Shown here one piece after another: positions 1-9,810 of a stretch of 64,000 nucleotides of DNA. Source of the stretch: Pelagibacterales bacterium SAG-MED41 (GTDB lineage Bacteria > Pseudomonadota > Alphaproteobacteria > Pelagibacterales > Pelagibacteraceae); the NCBI GenBank assembly GCA_014653545.1, contig JACWEJ010000004.1, forward strand, positions 1 to 64,000, in the 5' to 3' direction. The position numbers and the translations under genes were made by a program. A model generated the notes under the pieces. It was not told where the DNA came from, did no database searches, and saw only the letters and a program-made list of their open reading frames with translations. Positions within the stretch are counted from its first letter, which is position 1, and every line of letters begins with the position of its first letter.

Positions 1-2
1 AA

Positions 3-755
3 GATGATAAAGTTATCCTAACAGGTTTTAGAGTGGGAGAGGCTTTTTTTGGAGGTTTCGCACAATATGCAAAAGTTGACTCAAATTTTTTAGTTAAGAT
101 ACCAAAAGATTTAGATAGCCATAAAGCGATGATGCTAGGCACGGCTGGATTTACAGCTTTGCTATGCAGTTTTGCTGTAAAAGCAAAAGAAGAATTATTA
201 TTGGGTGAAAAAGTGAAAGATGTTTTAGTTACTGGTGCAACAGGCGGAGTAGGGAGTATTGCAGTGATGATTTTATCAAAAATGGGCTACGACGTTCATG
301 CAGTTACAGGAAAAAAAGATAAAAATGATTATTTAAAAGACTTAGGTGCAAAAAATATTATTGATAGAAAAGAATTTGAAGGTGAAAGTAAATTGTTAGA
401 GAAAGGAGTATGGGACGGCGTAGTTGATACTGTTGGTGGCTCTGCATTAACTAAAATTTTTGCACAAACAAAACCAGGTGGAATAGTTGCTGCTTGTGGA
501 AACGCTGGTGGAATTAAAATAAATACAACCGTAATGCCTTTTATAATTAGAGGTGTAAAACTTTGGGGTATAGATTCCTCTGGTTCATCATTAAAAAGAA
601 GAGAATTTGTTTGGGGACAGGTAGCCAAATTAGTAGATTTTTCAAAAGTTCAATCTTTTACTAAAGAGCTCTCTTTTACTGAGCTTTTGGAAACTTATCC
701 TAAACTTTTAAAAGGCGAGTTCTTTGGAAGAGCTATAGTAAATCCGAATAAATAA
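3..755 (+). CDS. acuI: YhdH/AcuI-family quinone oxidoreductase (acrylyl-CoA reductase-like), 5' truncated by window edge
   Basis: Listed ORF starts at an internal Met (33), but the frame is open upstream to the edge (DDKVILTGFRVGEAFFGGFAQ); MLGTAGFTA and VTGATGGVGS motifs of MDR YhdH/AcuI proteins. Confidence 0.75.
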   Translation, partial: DDKVILTGFRVGEAFFGGFAQYAKVDSNFLVKIPKDLDSHKAMMLGTAGFTALLCSFAVKAKEELLLGEKVKDVLVTGATGGVGSIAVMILSKMGYDVHAVTGKKDKNDYLKDLGAKNIIDRKEFEGESKLLEKGVWDGVVDTVGGSALTKIFAQTKPGGIVAACGNAGGIKINTTVMPFIIRGVKLWGIDSSGSSLKRREFVWGQVAKLVDFSKVQSFTKELSFTELLETYPKLLKGEFFGRAIVNPNK

Positions 756-771
756 ATTATAATTAATAATC

Positions 772-1662
772 ATGGACTGGGATAAACTTAAAATTTTTCA
801 TACTGTTGCAGAAGCAACAAGTTTTACGAAAGCATCTACCATTTTAAATTTGAGTCAATCGGCAATTAGCCGTCAAATTCAAGCTTTAGAGACTGATTTA
901 AAAGTTCAACTGTTTGAGAGACATGCAAGAGGCTTAGTTTTAACAGAAAATGGTGAGTACTTATTTAAGTCTGCTCATGAAGTTATATCAAAATTAAAAG
1001 ACGTTGAATCTAACCTAAGTGGGCATAAAGACAAACTAAATGGAAAACTAACTGTTACCACAGTTGTTAGTTTTGGTACAACCTGGCTTACGCCCCGAAT
1101 AAAAGAATTTATGGATTTACATCCGGATATAGAAATAGAATTAATATTTGATGATAAAGAACTTGATCTCAGTACACGTCAAGCTGATGTGGCAATTCGA
1201 ATGAGAAGACCAAAACAACTGAATTTAATTCAAAAAAAGTTTGTTGATTTCAATTATCATATTTATGGTTCAAACGAATACCTGGAAAAAAATGGTTATC
1301 CAAAGTCTTTAAAAGATTTAGATAAACATAAATTTATAACTTACGGCAGAGGGGCTCCATCACCTGTTTATAATCCTGATTGGGTGTTAAAACACGGAAC
1401 TAAAGAAGGAAAAAAAAGAAAATCTATTATGAAAGTAAATAGTGTATATGGATTATTATTAGCTGTGCAAAGCGGAGTTGGTCTCGCTGCTATTCCTGAT
1501 TATATAGCTCATAATGTAAATAATATAACTAAAGTTTTACCGAGTGAATCTGGTAAGCCAACTGAAACGCATTTCGTTTATCCAGCATCCCTAAAAAACA
1601 ATGCAAGATTAATGGCCTTTAGAAACTTTATATTTTCAAAAGTAAACGAATGGAAATTTTAA
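772..1662 (+). CDS. LysR family transcriptional regulator
   Basis: N-terminal HTH typical of LysR (FHTVAEATSFTKASTILNLSQSAISRQIQALE). Confidence 0.9.
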   Translation: MDWDKLKIFHTVAEATSFTKASTILNLSQSAISRQIQALETDLKVQLFERHARGLVLTENGEYLFKSAHEVISKLKDVESNLSGHKDKLNGKLTVTTVVSFGTTWLTPRIKEFMDLHPDIEIELIFDDKELDLSTRQADVAIRMRRPKQLNLIQKKFVDFNYHIYGSNEYLEKNGYPKSLKDLDKHKFITYGRGAPSPVYNPDWVLKHGTKEGKKRKSIMKVNSVYGLLLAVQSGVGLAAIPDYIAHNVNNITKVLPSESGKPTETHFVYPASLKNNARLMAFRNFIFSKVNEWKF

Positions 1663-2768
1663 TATCATTTATTATACCTTTTGTAATACTACTTACAGTT
1701 GTAGTTTTTATTCACGAATACGGACATTATTATTTTGCCAAAAAGTATGGTGTTGGAGTTACCGATTTTTCTATAGGGTTTGGCAAAGAGCTATTTGGTT
1801 TTAACGATAAATCTGGAACTAGGTGGAAATTTTGTGCGATACCTCTAGGTGGATACGTAAAATTTTTTGGAGATAGAAATGTTTTTAGTCAAGCAGAGCA
1901 AGAAGAGCTTTTAAAAGAATATAATGAAGAAGATAGAAAAAAGCTTTTCGTAGTTAAACCCCTTTATCAAAGATCTTTAATTGTGGCAGCAGGACCTTTT
2001 GCAAATTTTCTATTAGCTATAGTAATATTTGCATTTATCTATATGTTTGCGGGCAAAGATTTTACCCCAGCTCAAATTCAAGAAGTTCAGCCTGAAAGTC
2101 CAGCATTTGTTGCAGGTATTAAATCTGGAGATGTAATTAAGTCAATCAACAATAATGAAGTTAAAAGTATTATGGAAGTTTCAGCTTTTATAAACTCCTC
2201 TTCCTCCAAAACAATTAATATAAAGATACTACGAAATGATAACGAACTAGATTTTAACGTAAATCCAAAATTTATAAAAGGAGAGGACTCATTAGGAAAT
2301 AAAATTAATAAGAAAATAATAGGTATTAAAATCGCCCCTCTAAATAACGAAATTGAAAGGCAAAGGCTAGGTCCAGCAACGGCTTTATTTTATGCTGTAA
2401 AAGAGACATGGTTTGTTATTGGTGCTTCTTGGGAGTTTGTGATCTCTATGTTTAAAGGTACTGGAGACACTTCTCAATTAGGAGGACCAATCAAGATTGC
2501 TAAGATATCTGGACAAGTTGCTAAATTGGGGTTCATAGCTTTTCTTAGTATCATGGCTTACATCTCCATAAGTTTAGGATTTATAAATCTGTTTCCAATC
2601 CCAATGTTAGATGGTGGACACTTAATGTTTTATGCTTTTGAAAAAATATTGGGTAGGCCTCTTACTCAAAGAACTCAAGAGGGATTCTTCCGAATCGGGT
2701 TGTTTTTACTGCTATCTCTTATGTTTTTTACTACATTTAATGATCTAAGAGATTTAGGCTTGTTTTAA
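1650..2768 (+). CDS. rseP: M50 site-2 protease RseP
   Basis: HEYGH zinc motif, PDZ-like middle, C-terminal LFPIPMLDGGHL motif. Confidence 0.9.
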   Translation: MEILISFIIPFVILLTVVVFIHEYGHYYFAKKYGVGVTDFSIGFGKELFGFNDKSGTRWKFCAIPLGGYVKFFGDRNVFSQAEQEELLKEYNEEDRKKLFVVKPLYQRSLIVAAGPFANFLLAIVIFAFIYMFAGKDFTPAQIQEVQPESPAFVAGIKSGDVIKSINNNEVKSIMEVSAFINSSSSKTINIKILRNDNELDFNVNPKFIKGEDSLGNKINKKIIGIKIAPLNNEIERQRLGPATALFYAVKETWFVIGASWEFVISMFKGTGDTSQLGGPIKIAKISGQVAKLGFIAFLSIMAYISISLGFINLFPIPMLDGGHLMFYAFEKILGRPLTQRTQEGFFRIGLFLLLSLMFFTTFNDLRDLGLF

Positions 2769-2795
2769 GCCATTTTTTTTCCTTAAAAAAGTCAA

Positions 2796-2870
2796 TAAAA
2801 TCAACATTAATTTAACATACTAAATATAGTGTTAACATTTACGTGAAACACTAAAAAAATGTTGATTTTA
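2796..2870. promoter_or_regulatory. Nested inverted repeats upstream of the HU gene
   Basis: TAAAATCAACATT (2796-2808) / AATGTTGATTTTA (2858-2870) perfect 13-bp arms enclosing TAGTGTT (2827-2833) / AACACTA (2847-2853). Confidence 0.55.
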
Positions 2871-2915
2871 CTGGATTTTTTTGCAGATTAGAAAGTAACT
2901 AAAAAAGGGGCAAAA

Positions 2916-3191
2916 ATGAACAAAAAACAACTAGTAGCAAAAATATCGACAACTTTGGGTCAAAGTAAGGCTGATGCTGAGAGAACATTTGACTCAATAA
3001 CGACTATTATACTGGATGCTTTGAAAAACGACGATACTGTTAAAATAGCTGGTTTTGGCACTTATAAAGTAGCGAAAAGAAAAGCTAGAGTAGGCAGAAA
3101 CCCAAGAACGGGCGAGTCAATTCAAATATCTGCATCTCAAAAAGTTAAGTTTTTACCAGCTAAAAGCTTAAAAGAAATGTTCAATAAATAA
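2916..3191 (+). CDS. hup: HU/IHF family DNA-binding protein
   Basis: MNKKQLVAKIS...VKIAGFGTYKVAKRKARVGRNPRTGESIQI signature. Confidence 0.92.
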   Translation: MNKKQLVAKISTTLGQSKADAERTFDSITTIILDALKNDDTVKIAGFGTYKVAKRKARVGRNPRTGESIQISASQKVKFLPAKSLKEMFNK

Positions 3192-3199
3192 ATTTCATA

Positions 3200-3232
3200 T
3201 TTAATAGCTCTCATCTTATGAGAGCTATTAAA
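3200..3232 (+). terminator. Hairpin terminator-like structure after HU gene
   Basis: Perfect 15-bp stem TTTAATAGCTCTCAT-ctt-ATGAGAGCTATTAAA just after the stop codon; weak T-tract. Confidence 0.65.
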
Positions 3233-3358
3233 TTTATGCATACCAATCTTTCTTCAAATACATTGCATTTTTAGCATAGCTAATCTTAAGTCATATCAAT
3301 TCAATTCCTCACTTTATCGAAGTATAGAATTCTTTTATTCAAACAGGGAGAAATAACT

Positions 3359-4651
3359 ATGAAAAAATACATTGGTTACTTTTTTGCAGGTGCAGCCATT
3401 TACTTTGGTTTTGCTGGTTTAGGTTATGCCGAAACTACAGTATCTGCGGAAGTACAATACATATTTAATACTATATTATTTTTGATGTCAGGTTTCTTGG
3501 TCATGTGGATGGCCGCAGGTTTCGCAATGCTAGAATCGGGATTAGTTACATCTAAATCCGTATCTGCAATCTGTGCAAAAAATATAGGACTATATTCAAT
3601 CGCCGGAGTAATGTTCTGGTTGGTTGGTTACAATTTAGCATACGGTATTCCAGAAGGTGGATACATTGGAACATTTACTCCATGGAGTGATGCTTCCTCA
3701 GTTGATACAGGCTACTCAGACGGATCAGACTGGTTTTTCCAGATGGTATTCTGTGCAACGACAATGTCAATTGTATCTGGAACTTTAGCTGAAAGAATTA
3801 AAATTTGGCCGTTCTTCTTATTTGCTGCAATATTAACTGGAATTATCTATCCAATTCAAATGGGTTGGCAGTGGGGTGGCGGATGGTTGTCAGCTGCCGG
3901 TTTCTCAGATTTTGCTGGTTCAACATTAGTACATGCTGCAGGTGGTTCTGCCGCTTTAGCAGGTGCTATTGTACTTGGAGCAAGAACTGGAAGATTTAGT
4001 TCAAGTGGCGGAACAAAAGCTATGCCACCATTTGCGGCATCATCAATACCATTAGCAACCTTAGGAGTATTTATCCTTTGGTTAGGTTGGTTCGGTTTTA
4101 ATGGTGGTTCACAATTAGCTGCAGGAACATTAGAAGATGTTTCTTCAGTAGCTACAATTTATATCAATACAAACTTAGCTGCCGGTGGTGGTGTTTTAAC
4201 TGCTGCAGTAGTTTCAAGATTAATTGGTGGAAAAACAGATGTTGTAATGATGTTAAACGGTGCGATTGCAGGATTAGTAGCAATCACAGCGGAACCATTA
4301 GCACCTACTCCTTTAGCTGCGATATTTATCGGAGCAATTGGTGGATTAGTAATGTACTTCTCAACTCAACTTTTATTTAAGTTAAAAATAGATGATGTAG
4401 TTGGAGCGATACCAGCACACTTAGTTGCAGGTGTTTGGGGTACTTTAGCAGTTCCATTAACAAATGGAGATACTTCATTTGGAGCTCAGTTCCTTGGAAC
4501 AATTTCAGTCGTAGTATTCGTATTTGTTGTATCACTAATAGTGTTCCAAATTATGAAAGCTACAATCGGTCTAAGAATCAGTAAAGAAGCTGAAAAACTT
4601 GGAACGGATAAAGCTGAAATCGGAGTGATAGCTTACGGTATCAGAGACTAA
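3359..4651 (+). CDS. amt: Ammonium transporter (Amt family)
   Basis: Signal peptide, FMAAGFAMLESGLV-type Amt motif, DDVVGAIPAHLVAGVWGTLAVP. Confidence 0.93.
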   Translation: MKKYIGYFFAGAAIYFGFAGLGYAETTVSAEVQYIFNTILFLMSGFLVMWMAAGFAMLESGLVTSKSVSAICAKNIGLYSIAGVMFWLVGYNLAYGIPEGGYIGTFTPWSDASSVDTGYSDGSDWFFQMVFCATTMSIVSGTLAERIKIWPFFLFAAILTGIIYPIQMGWQWGGGWLSAAGFSDFAGSTLVHAAGGSAALAGAIVLGARTGRFSSSGGTKAMPPFAASSIPLATLGVFILWLGWFGFNGGSQLAAGTLEDVSSVATIYINTNLAAGGGVLTAAVVSRLIGGKTDVVMMLNGAIAGLVAITAEPLAPTPLAAIFIGAIGGLVMYFSTQLLFKLKIDDVVGAIPAHLVAGVWGTLAVPLTNGDTSFGAQFLGTISVVVFVFVVSLIVFQIMKATIGLRISKEAEKLGTDKAEIGVIAYGIRD

Positions 4652-4686
4652 AAATAATTCCCTCCCTCGTTAGTTGGGAAAAATTG

Positions 4687-4728
4687 TAAGGCCTGGTTGC
4701 GCCCCCCGCACCAGGCCTTATTTGTTTT
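4687..4728 (+). terminator. Rho-independent terminator of first amt
   Basis: TAAGGCCTGGT-N12-ACCAGGCCTTA perfect 11-bp stem followed by TTTGTTTT. Confidence 0.85.
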
Positions 4729-4807
4729 CGGCATGACTAGTATGCATTTAAAACATAATTAAAACTTCAGTATTTTGATAGTTCATTGGCAACAAAAGGG
4801 GGAAATA

Positions 4808-6097
4808 ATGAAAAACTTAACTTTCATTTTTTTAGGTTGTATTTTTGCAATATTTTTTAACGTTAATAGTTTTGCTCAAACAACAATGTCTCAAGAGGGA
4901 CAATATATTTTTAACTCATTAGGTTTCTATATTGGTGGAGTACTAGTTGCTTTCATGGCTGCTGGGTTTTGTATGTTAGAAAGTGGTTTAGTTACAACTA
5001 AGAGTGTCTCGACAATTGCCGCTAAAAATATAGGTAAATTTGCTATATGTTCACTAATATTTTTCTTAGTGGGTTACAATTTAGCCTACGGTGTGCCCGA
5101 GGGTGGTTTTATGGGATCATTTTCAATTTGGACTGATACTACTGATGCTGAAACAGGTTATTCAGGATATTCAGATTGGTTTTTTCAAACTATGTTTGTT
5201 TGTGCAACTGCTTCAATCGTATCCGGAGCTGTGGCAGAGAGAATAAAGATCTGGCCTTTCTTCATTTTTGCGGCGATCATGGCAGGAGTTATATATCCAA
5301 TTTCAATGGGATGGCAATGGGGCGGAGGTTGGTTAGCAGCTTCTGGTTTTTCAGATTTTGCCGGGTCAACATTAGTACATGCTTGTGGTGGGGCGGCAGC
5401 TTTAGCAGGCATAATGGTTTTAGGTGCAAGAGAAGGAAGGTTTGGAAAAAGAGGTGAAAAAAGATCTATGCAACCTTTTGCTGCTTCAAGTATTCCACTT
5501 GTAACTCTAGGAACTTTTTTACTTTGGTTTGGTTGGTTTGGGTTTAATGGGTTCAGTCAATTAGCAATGGGTACATTTGATGATGTAAACGCAATTTCTA
5601 AAATTGCAGTTAACACCCATTTGGCTGGCGCTGCAGGAACAGTAACTGGCGCTGCATTAACAAGATTAATAGGTGGTAAAACAGATATTATAATGATGTT
5701 GAATGGAGCTTTAGCTGGTTTAGTAGCAATTACAGCAGAACCTTTAACACCAGGACCTATAACTGCAATGATTATTGGATCAATAGGTGCAGTAATTATG
5801 TATTACGGAACCAAGATGTTAGAAAATTTAGGGTTGGATGATGTTGTTGGAGCAATTCCTGTCCACATGTTTGCTGGAATTTTTGGTACTCTAGTAGTTC
5901 CTTTTACTAATTCGGATACATCATTTGGTACACAATTTATTGGAGTTATATCAGTATGTGTATTTAGTTTTGCATTATCTTGGATTACTTTTAGTTCTTT
6001 AAAATCAACAGTTGGTTTAAGAATTAGTAAAGCTGCTGAAAAGCAAGGAACAGATAAAGCAGAAGTAGGTGTAATAGCTTACTCTATAAGAGACTAA
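4808..6097 (+). CDS. amt: Ammonium transporter (Amt family), tandem paralog
   Basis: Same architecture as the preceding gene; start placed at ATG 4808 (MKNLTFIFLGC signal peptide after GGGGGAAATA) rather than ORF-track 4775. Confidence 0.92.
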   Translation: MKNLTFIFLGCIFAIFFNVNSFAQTTMSQEGQYIFNSLGFYIGGVLVAFMAAGFCMLESGLVTTKSVSTIAAKNIGKFAICSLIFFLVGYNLAYGVPEGGFMGSFSIWTDTTDAETGYSGYSDWFFQTMFVCATASIVSGAVAERIKIWPFFIFAAIMAGVIYPISMGWQWGGGWLAASGFSDFAGSTLVHACGGAAALAGIMVLGAREGRFGKRGEKRSMQPFAASSIPLVTLGTFLLWFGWFGFNGFSQLAMGTFDDVNAISKIAVNTHLAGAAGTVTGAALTRLIGGKTDIIMMLNGALAGLVAITAEPLTPGPITAMIIGSIGAVIMYYGTKMLENLGLDDVVGAIPVHMFAGIFGTLVVPFTNSDTSFGTQFIGVISVCVFSFALSWITFSSLKSTVGLRISKAAEKQGTDKAEVGVIAYSIRD

Positions 6098-6112
6098 TAG
6101 TTAAATAAAATT

Positions 6113-6136
6113 AAAGGCCTGAGAAATCAGGCCTTT
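6113..6136 (+). terminator. Terminator hairpin of second amt
   Basis: AAAGGCCTGA-GAAA-TCAGGCCTTT (10-bp stem, GNRA tetraloop). Confidence 0.75.
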
Positions 6137-6137
6137 G

Positions 6138-6599
6138 TTATTTATATAATTTTATATATTCAAAGACTTCATTGGCGTGATTTTTTACTCTTACATTTGT
6201 CCAAATTCTCTTTATTTTACCTTTATCAATAAATACTGTTGATCTAATTGTTCCTAGAAATTTTTTTCCCATAAAGGATTTGATACCCCATACATCATAT
6301 TTTTTTTGCATTTTAACATCAGGATCTGAGAGTAGCTTAAATGGAACTTTATACTTTTTTTTAAACTTTTCATGACTTTGTATAGAGTCTTTTGAAACTC
6401 CAACTAATTCACATTTTATTTTTTTGAATTTTTTATAAAGTTTAGAAAAATCTTTAGCTTCAATAGTACATCCTGGCGTATCATCTTTAGGATAAAAATA
6501 TATTAATAATTTTCCTTTAATATTTTTTAGATTAAAATCAACACCACCTGTACTTGGCAATTTAAAAGATGGCGCTTTTATACTTTTTTTAATTTTCAT
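6138..6599 (-). CDS. bcp: Peroxiredoxin Bcp (thioredoxin-dependent thiol peroxidase)
   Basis: YPKDDTPGCTIEAKDF active-site motif. Confidence 0.9.
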   Translation of the reverse strand: MKIKKSIKAPSFKLPSTGGVDFNLKNIKGKLLIYFYPKDDTPGCTIEAKDFSKLYKKFKKIKCELVGVSKDSIQSHEKFKKKYKVPFKLLSDPDVKMQKKYDVWGIKSFMGKKFLGTIRSTVFIDKGKIKRIWTNVRVKNHANEVFEYIKLYK

Positions 6600-7611
6600 T
6601 TTCGTCCCAAATTTTTTTCCAATCTACGTTTGGAGACAAACCAAAAATCGAATTAATATTTGTGAAATGTAGTGCTAAAGAAGGGATTGGTGATATACAT
6701 AATTCTTTTTTATAAATATCATGTAGGGGTTTTTCAAAAGGAGCATGTTCTTTTTTACACATTTCAATGTATTTTTCCCAATATTTCTCAATTATATTTT
6801 TACTTGTTAAAAAGGTACACAATGTTTCATTAACTCTTCGCCAATGATATTTATGACCTAAAAAGTTTTGAGTCATTTCGGATTTTGCGTATAAATAAGG
6901 ATAATCAGTAGGACAAATAATAATTTCTTTATTTAGTTGCGATGTTATTCTTTCATAAGTAAAAATCATCTCTTTTATAGAGTTTTTTCTATGCAAATAA
7001 TCATCTTCAACAAAATAAATCAAATCTTCACAATTCTTAGACTCTAACAATGATTGGTGAATATTAGCCATATTAGATATTTGATTTGATGTAACATCTT
7101 TCCCTCTCTGATTAATTTTCTCTATTTGATTTTTAAATTTCGAAACGTCTAGATTAATCAAAGAATATTTTTTACCAAATTTTTTAAAAACATTATCAAT
7201 TTCTTTTAAATTTTCATTTGTTGAATTATGGTCAATGACTTTAAAATTAATATGAAGGCTAGTTAATCCTGGATCTAATACTGAATTTAATAAAGATTTG
7301 ATAGTTCTAAGAGTATATACAATTTTTTCTTTTTCAAATAATCGCTTTTTATTCTGTGTGAGCATATTTACGCTAGCACATGTTCTAATAATTATATCTA
7401 AGGCTCTCACCTTCCTGGTAATTTTTATTTCTCCTAAAGGAAGATTGATAGATTTATACCCAAGTATGCTTAACTCCTCATTTAATTTTTTGTTAGAGGT
7501 TAAGACTTCAAATTTATTTTGATCAATAATTTCATAACCAAGTTTTCTACAGATTTTAATAAAAATTTTTTTCAAAAAACCAGATTTATTTGAATAATTA
7601 ATATTTTTCAT
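6589..7611 (-). CDS. Glycosyltransferase-like protein, uncharacterised
   Basis: 340-aa ORF overlapping bcp by 11 nt; VEDDYLH resembles a GT-A acidic motif; otherwise no family recognised. Confidence 0.5.
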   Translation of the reverse strand: MKNINYSNKSGFLKKIFIKICRKLGYEIIDQNKFEVLTSNKKLNEELSILGYKSINLPLGEIKITRKVRALDIIIRTCASVNMLTQNKKRLFEKEKIVYTLRTIKSLLNSVLDPGLTSLHINFKVIDHNSTNENLKEIDNVFKKFGKKYSLINLDVSKFKNQIEKINQRGKDVTSNQISNMANIHQSLLESKNCEDLIYFVEDDYLHRKNSIKEMIFTYERITSQLNKEIIICPTDYPYLYAKSEMTQNFLGHKYHWRRVNETLCTFLTSKNIIEKYWEKYIEMCKKEHAPFEKPLHDIYKKELCISPIPSLALHFTNINSIFGLSPNVDWKKIWDENEN

Positions 7612-7649
7612 TATAATAAATTATATATATTAGTTTATTACATTCATCT

Positions 7650-8048
7650 ATGAGAATTAAATCATCACAATTTTTAGTAGAAGAAGCTCAAAAAAAAATC
7701 CAAACTTTAAACCCTAACGAAGTCAAAGAATTATTAGAAAAAAAAGAAATTACCTTGATAGATGTAAGAGATATAAGAGAACTGTGGAAAGAAGGTACAA
7801 TAGAAAATTCAAAACATATACCAAGAGGCATGCTAGAGTTTTGGTTAGATCCAGAAAGCACATACTATCAAGCTAACAAAATTCAAAATATAAAAAAAAT
7901 GGTACTATTTTGCGCACTCGGATGGCGATCTGCTCTTGCAACAAAATCTCTAGTAGAAATGGGTTTTAAAAATGTTGCTCATGTAAATGGTGGATTTGAT
8001 GCTTTAAAAAAAAGTGGACTAAAAGTAATTACAAAAGAAAAAAAATAA
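7650..8048 (+). CDS. Rhodanese-like domain protein
   Basis: LIDVRDIRELWKEGTIENSKHIPRG... FCALGWRSALATKSLVEMGFKNVAHVNGGFDA. Confidence 0.88.
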   Translation: MRIKSSQFLVEEAQKKIQTLNPNEVKELLEKKEITLIDVRDIRELWKEGTIENSKHIPRGMLEFWLDPESTYYQANKIQNIKKMVLFCALGWRSALATKSLVEMGFKNVAHVNGGFDALKKSGLKVITKEKK

Positions 8049-8049
8049 T

Positions 8050-8637
8050 TTATTTACTAGCTTCTCTAAAAGCAAATTCAATTCTATCTTGGCCCCAAAA
8101 AATTTTATTATTTACAACAAATGTAGGTGCTCCAAACACACCTTTTTCAAAGGCTTCACTAGTTTTTTTTTTAAGCAAGTCTTTAATTAATGAAGAAGAT
8201 GTTCTTAACAAAAATGTTTTTGGATTTATATTTAAATTTTGTAAAATTTTTTGTATAACTATTAAATCATTCATATTTAATCCGTCTTGCCAAATAGTAT
8301 TGAATATATTGTCTATATAATATTTTTTTATATTATCTTCCTCTGCAACCAAAACTCCTCTCATTAAGTTTAAGCTTCTTATTGGAAAGTATGCATTGAA
8401 TTTAAAACTAATATTATTTTTTTCAGCTATAAGTTTGCAGTCTCTTACCATATGTTTTGCTTTAGCTGGAATGAAGGCAGGTGCCTTAATACCATGTAAA
8501 TTATGTAGCCCACCCAAAAGAACAGGTTTATAAATTATTTTTACACCCTCATGATTTTCAATTTTTCTTATTTGTTTATGCGCAAGAAATGAGTAAGGAC
8601 TAATAAAATCAAAATAGAATTCTAATGGTTTAATCAT
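8050..8637 (-). CDS. 2-hydroxychromene-2-carboxylate isomerase-like DsbA-family protein
   Basis: FYFDFISPYSFLA and GVFGAPTFVVNNKIFWGQDRIEF motifs; start set at internal Met (MIKPLEFYFDF). Confidence 0.82.
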   Translation of the reverse strand: MIKPLEFYFDFISPYSFLAHKQIRKIENHEGVKIIYKPVLLGGLHNLHGIKAPAFIPAKAKHMVRDCKLIAEKNNISFKFNAYFPIRSLNLMRGVLVAEEDNIKKYYIDNIFNTIWQDGLNMNDLIVIQKILQNLNINPKTFLLRTSSSLIKDLLKKKTSEAFEKGVFGAPTFVVNNKIFWGQDRIEFAFREASK

Positions 8638-9100
8638 TAAAACTGATTTTCTTCGCAAAAAAAATTCTTAAAAACCAATAGATTACTAACCCTACTGGTC
8701 CAGTAAAATAAGTTAAAATCAAAGAGGGGATAGTAACAATTTTTGAAACCATATATTTTCTACCGTCTCTCACGATCCATGCTCCCATAAATAAACTTAA
8801 TGAAAGAAAGTGAAGCCAAAAAACTAATAATAAAGATTCATTAGAAAACATCGAGTAAAGACCATCTAGCCCATTGTATAATTCAAAGCCATCAAGAATG
8901 TTATTTTCTAAGTAAATTTTATAGGAAAGATAAGCGTAACCAACTCCAAGTAGTAAAAATGGAATTATCGATTGGGCAAAAAAATTTGTTATTTGATTAT
9001 TTGGTAAAAAGATTAATAAAAGCCAAAAAGGAATTACACCCCAATTAGCTATGAGATAAATATTTTCATAAGTTAATAAAGTTAATAAATTATTTATCAT
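8630..9100 (-). CDS. ABA4-like (DUF4281) membrane protein
   Basis: LHFLSLSLFMGAWIVRDGRK...IPSLILTYFTGPVGLVIYWFLR pattern characteristic of ABA4-like proteins. Confidence 0.7.
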   Translation of the reverse strand: MINNLLTLLTYENIYLIANWGVIPFWLLLIFLPNNQITNFFAQSIIPFLLLGVGYAYLSYKIYLENNILDGFELYNGLDGLYSMFSNESLLLVFWLHFLSLSLFMGAWIVRDGRKYMVSKIVTIPSLILTYFTGPVGLVIYWFLRIFFAKKISFND

Positions 9101-9126
9101 TAAAAATAATATAGTATATTAACTTA

Positions 9127-9687
9127 ATGAATCCCATAGTTAATAAAAGTGATTTTGAAGATTTAACTACAAATCTTAGAGACTTAGCTTATTCATATTT
9201 AGAAAAATATAGTCCCTCTAAACAACAGTTGAAAGTATATTTACTCAAAAAATATTTAACAAAAATTAAAGGAACAAAATCTAAGAAAGAAGTTTCCTCA
9301 ATTATAGACGAAATAATTTTAAATCTAGAAAAAAATAGAATTATAAATGATGAAATGTATTCAGACTCGAAAGCAAGAATGTTTTTAAGAAGAGGGTATT
9401 CTTTAAATAAGATTAATCAATCTCTCAGAAATAAAGGTATAGATAATAAATTTATAAAACAAAGCATTGATAAAATTAAAGAGGATAATATAGAGCCTGA
9501 TTTTGTATCTGCTTTAAAGCTCTGTAAAAGAAGAAGAATAGGACCTTTAAGACCAGATGAAAACCGAGAATTATTTTATAGAAAAGATATGGGTATTCTA
9601 GCTAGAGGCGGATTTAATTTTGAACTATCAAAAAGAGTATTAGATTTAGAAAAAACAGAATTTAATAAGCTAATCAAGATTATCTGA
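9127..9687 (+). CDS. recX: Regulatory protein RecX
   Basis: Helical-repeat RecX architecture (Y-L-x-K-Y..., R-x-x-L-x-x-K-G), KRRRIGPLR segment. Confidence 0.7.
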   Translation: MNPIVNKSDFEDLTTNLRDLAYSYLEKYSPSKQQLKVYLLKKYLTKIKGTKSKKEVSSIIDEIILNLEKNRIINDEMYSDSKARMFLRRGYSLNKINQSLRNKGIDNKFIKQSIDKIKEDNIEPDFVSALKLCKRRRIGPLRPDENRELFYRKDMGILARGGFNFELSKRVLDLEKTEFNKLIKII

Positions 9688-9810
9688 TTTTTTTTTTTCC
9701 TCTTCAACTAATATATCAAGTTTTCTCTTGAGAGCGTTTCTAACTAAAATAAAAAATAAAACTCCAAAAAAAGTTACGGATAATATTATTATTGCAATAG
9801 TTTTAATCAT
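9670..9810 (-). CDS. 46-aa single-TM small protein (not in ORF track)
   Basis: Hand translation MIKTIAIIILSVTFFGVLFFILVRNALKRKLDILVEEEKKKSDNLD*; start overlaps the cysQ stop by 8 nt. Confidence 0.55.
   Translation of the reverse strand: MIKTIAIIILSVTFFGVLFFILVRNALKRKLDILVEEEKKKSDNLD

Noticed and set aside
329-628. Minus-strand 99-aa ORF inside acuI-like gene
   Set aside because: Fully antisense to a well-supported CDS; shadow ORF.
3805-3999. Alternative-frame ORF within the first amt gene (likewise 5176-5457 and 5185-5412 in the second)
   Set aside because: Cys/Trp-rich or Pro/Ala-rich shadow translations of conserved Amt coding sequence.
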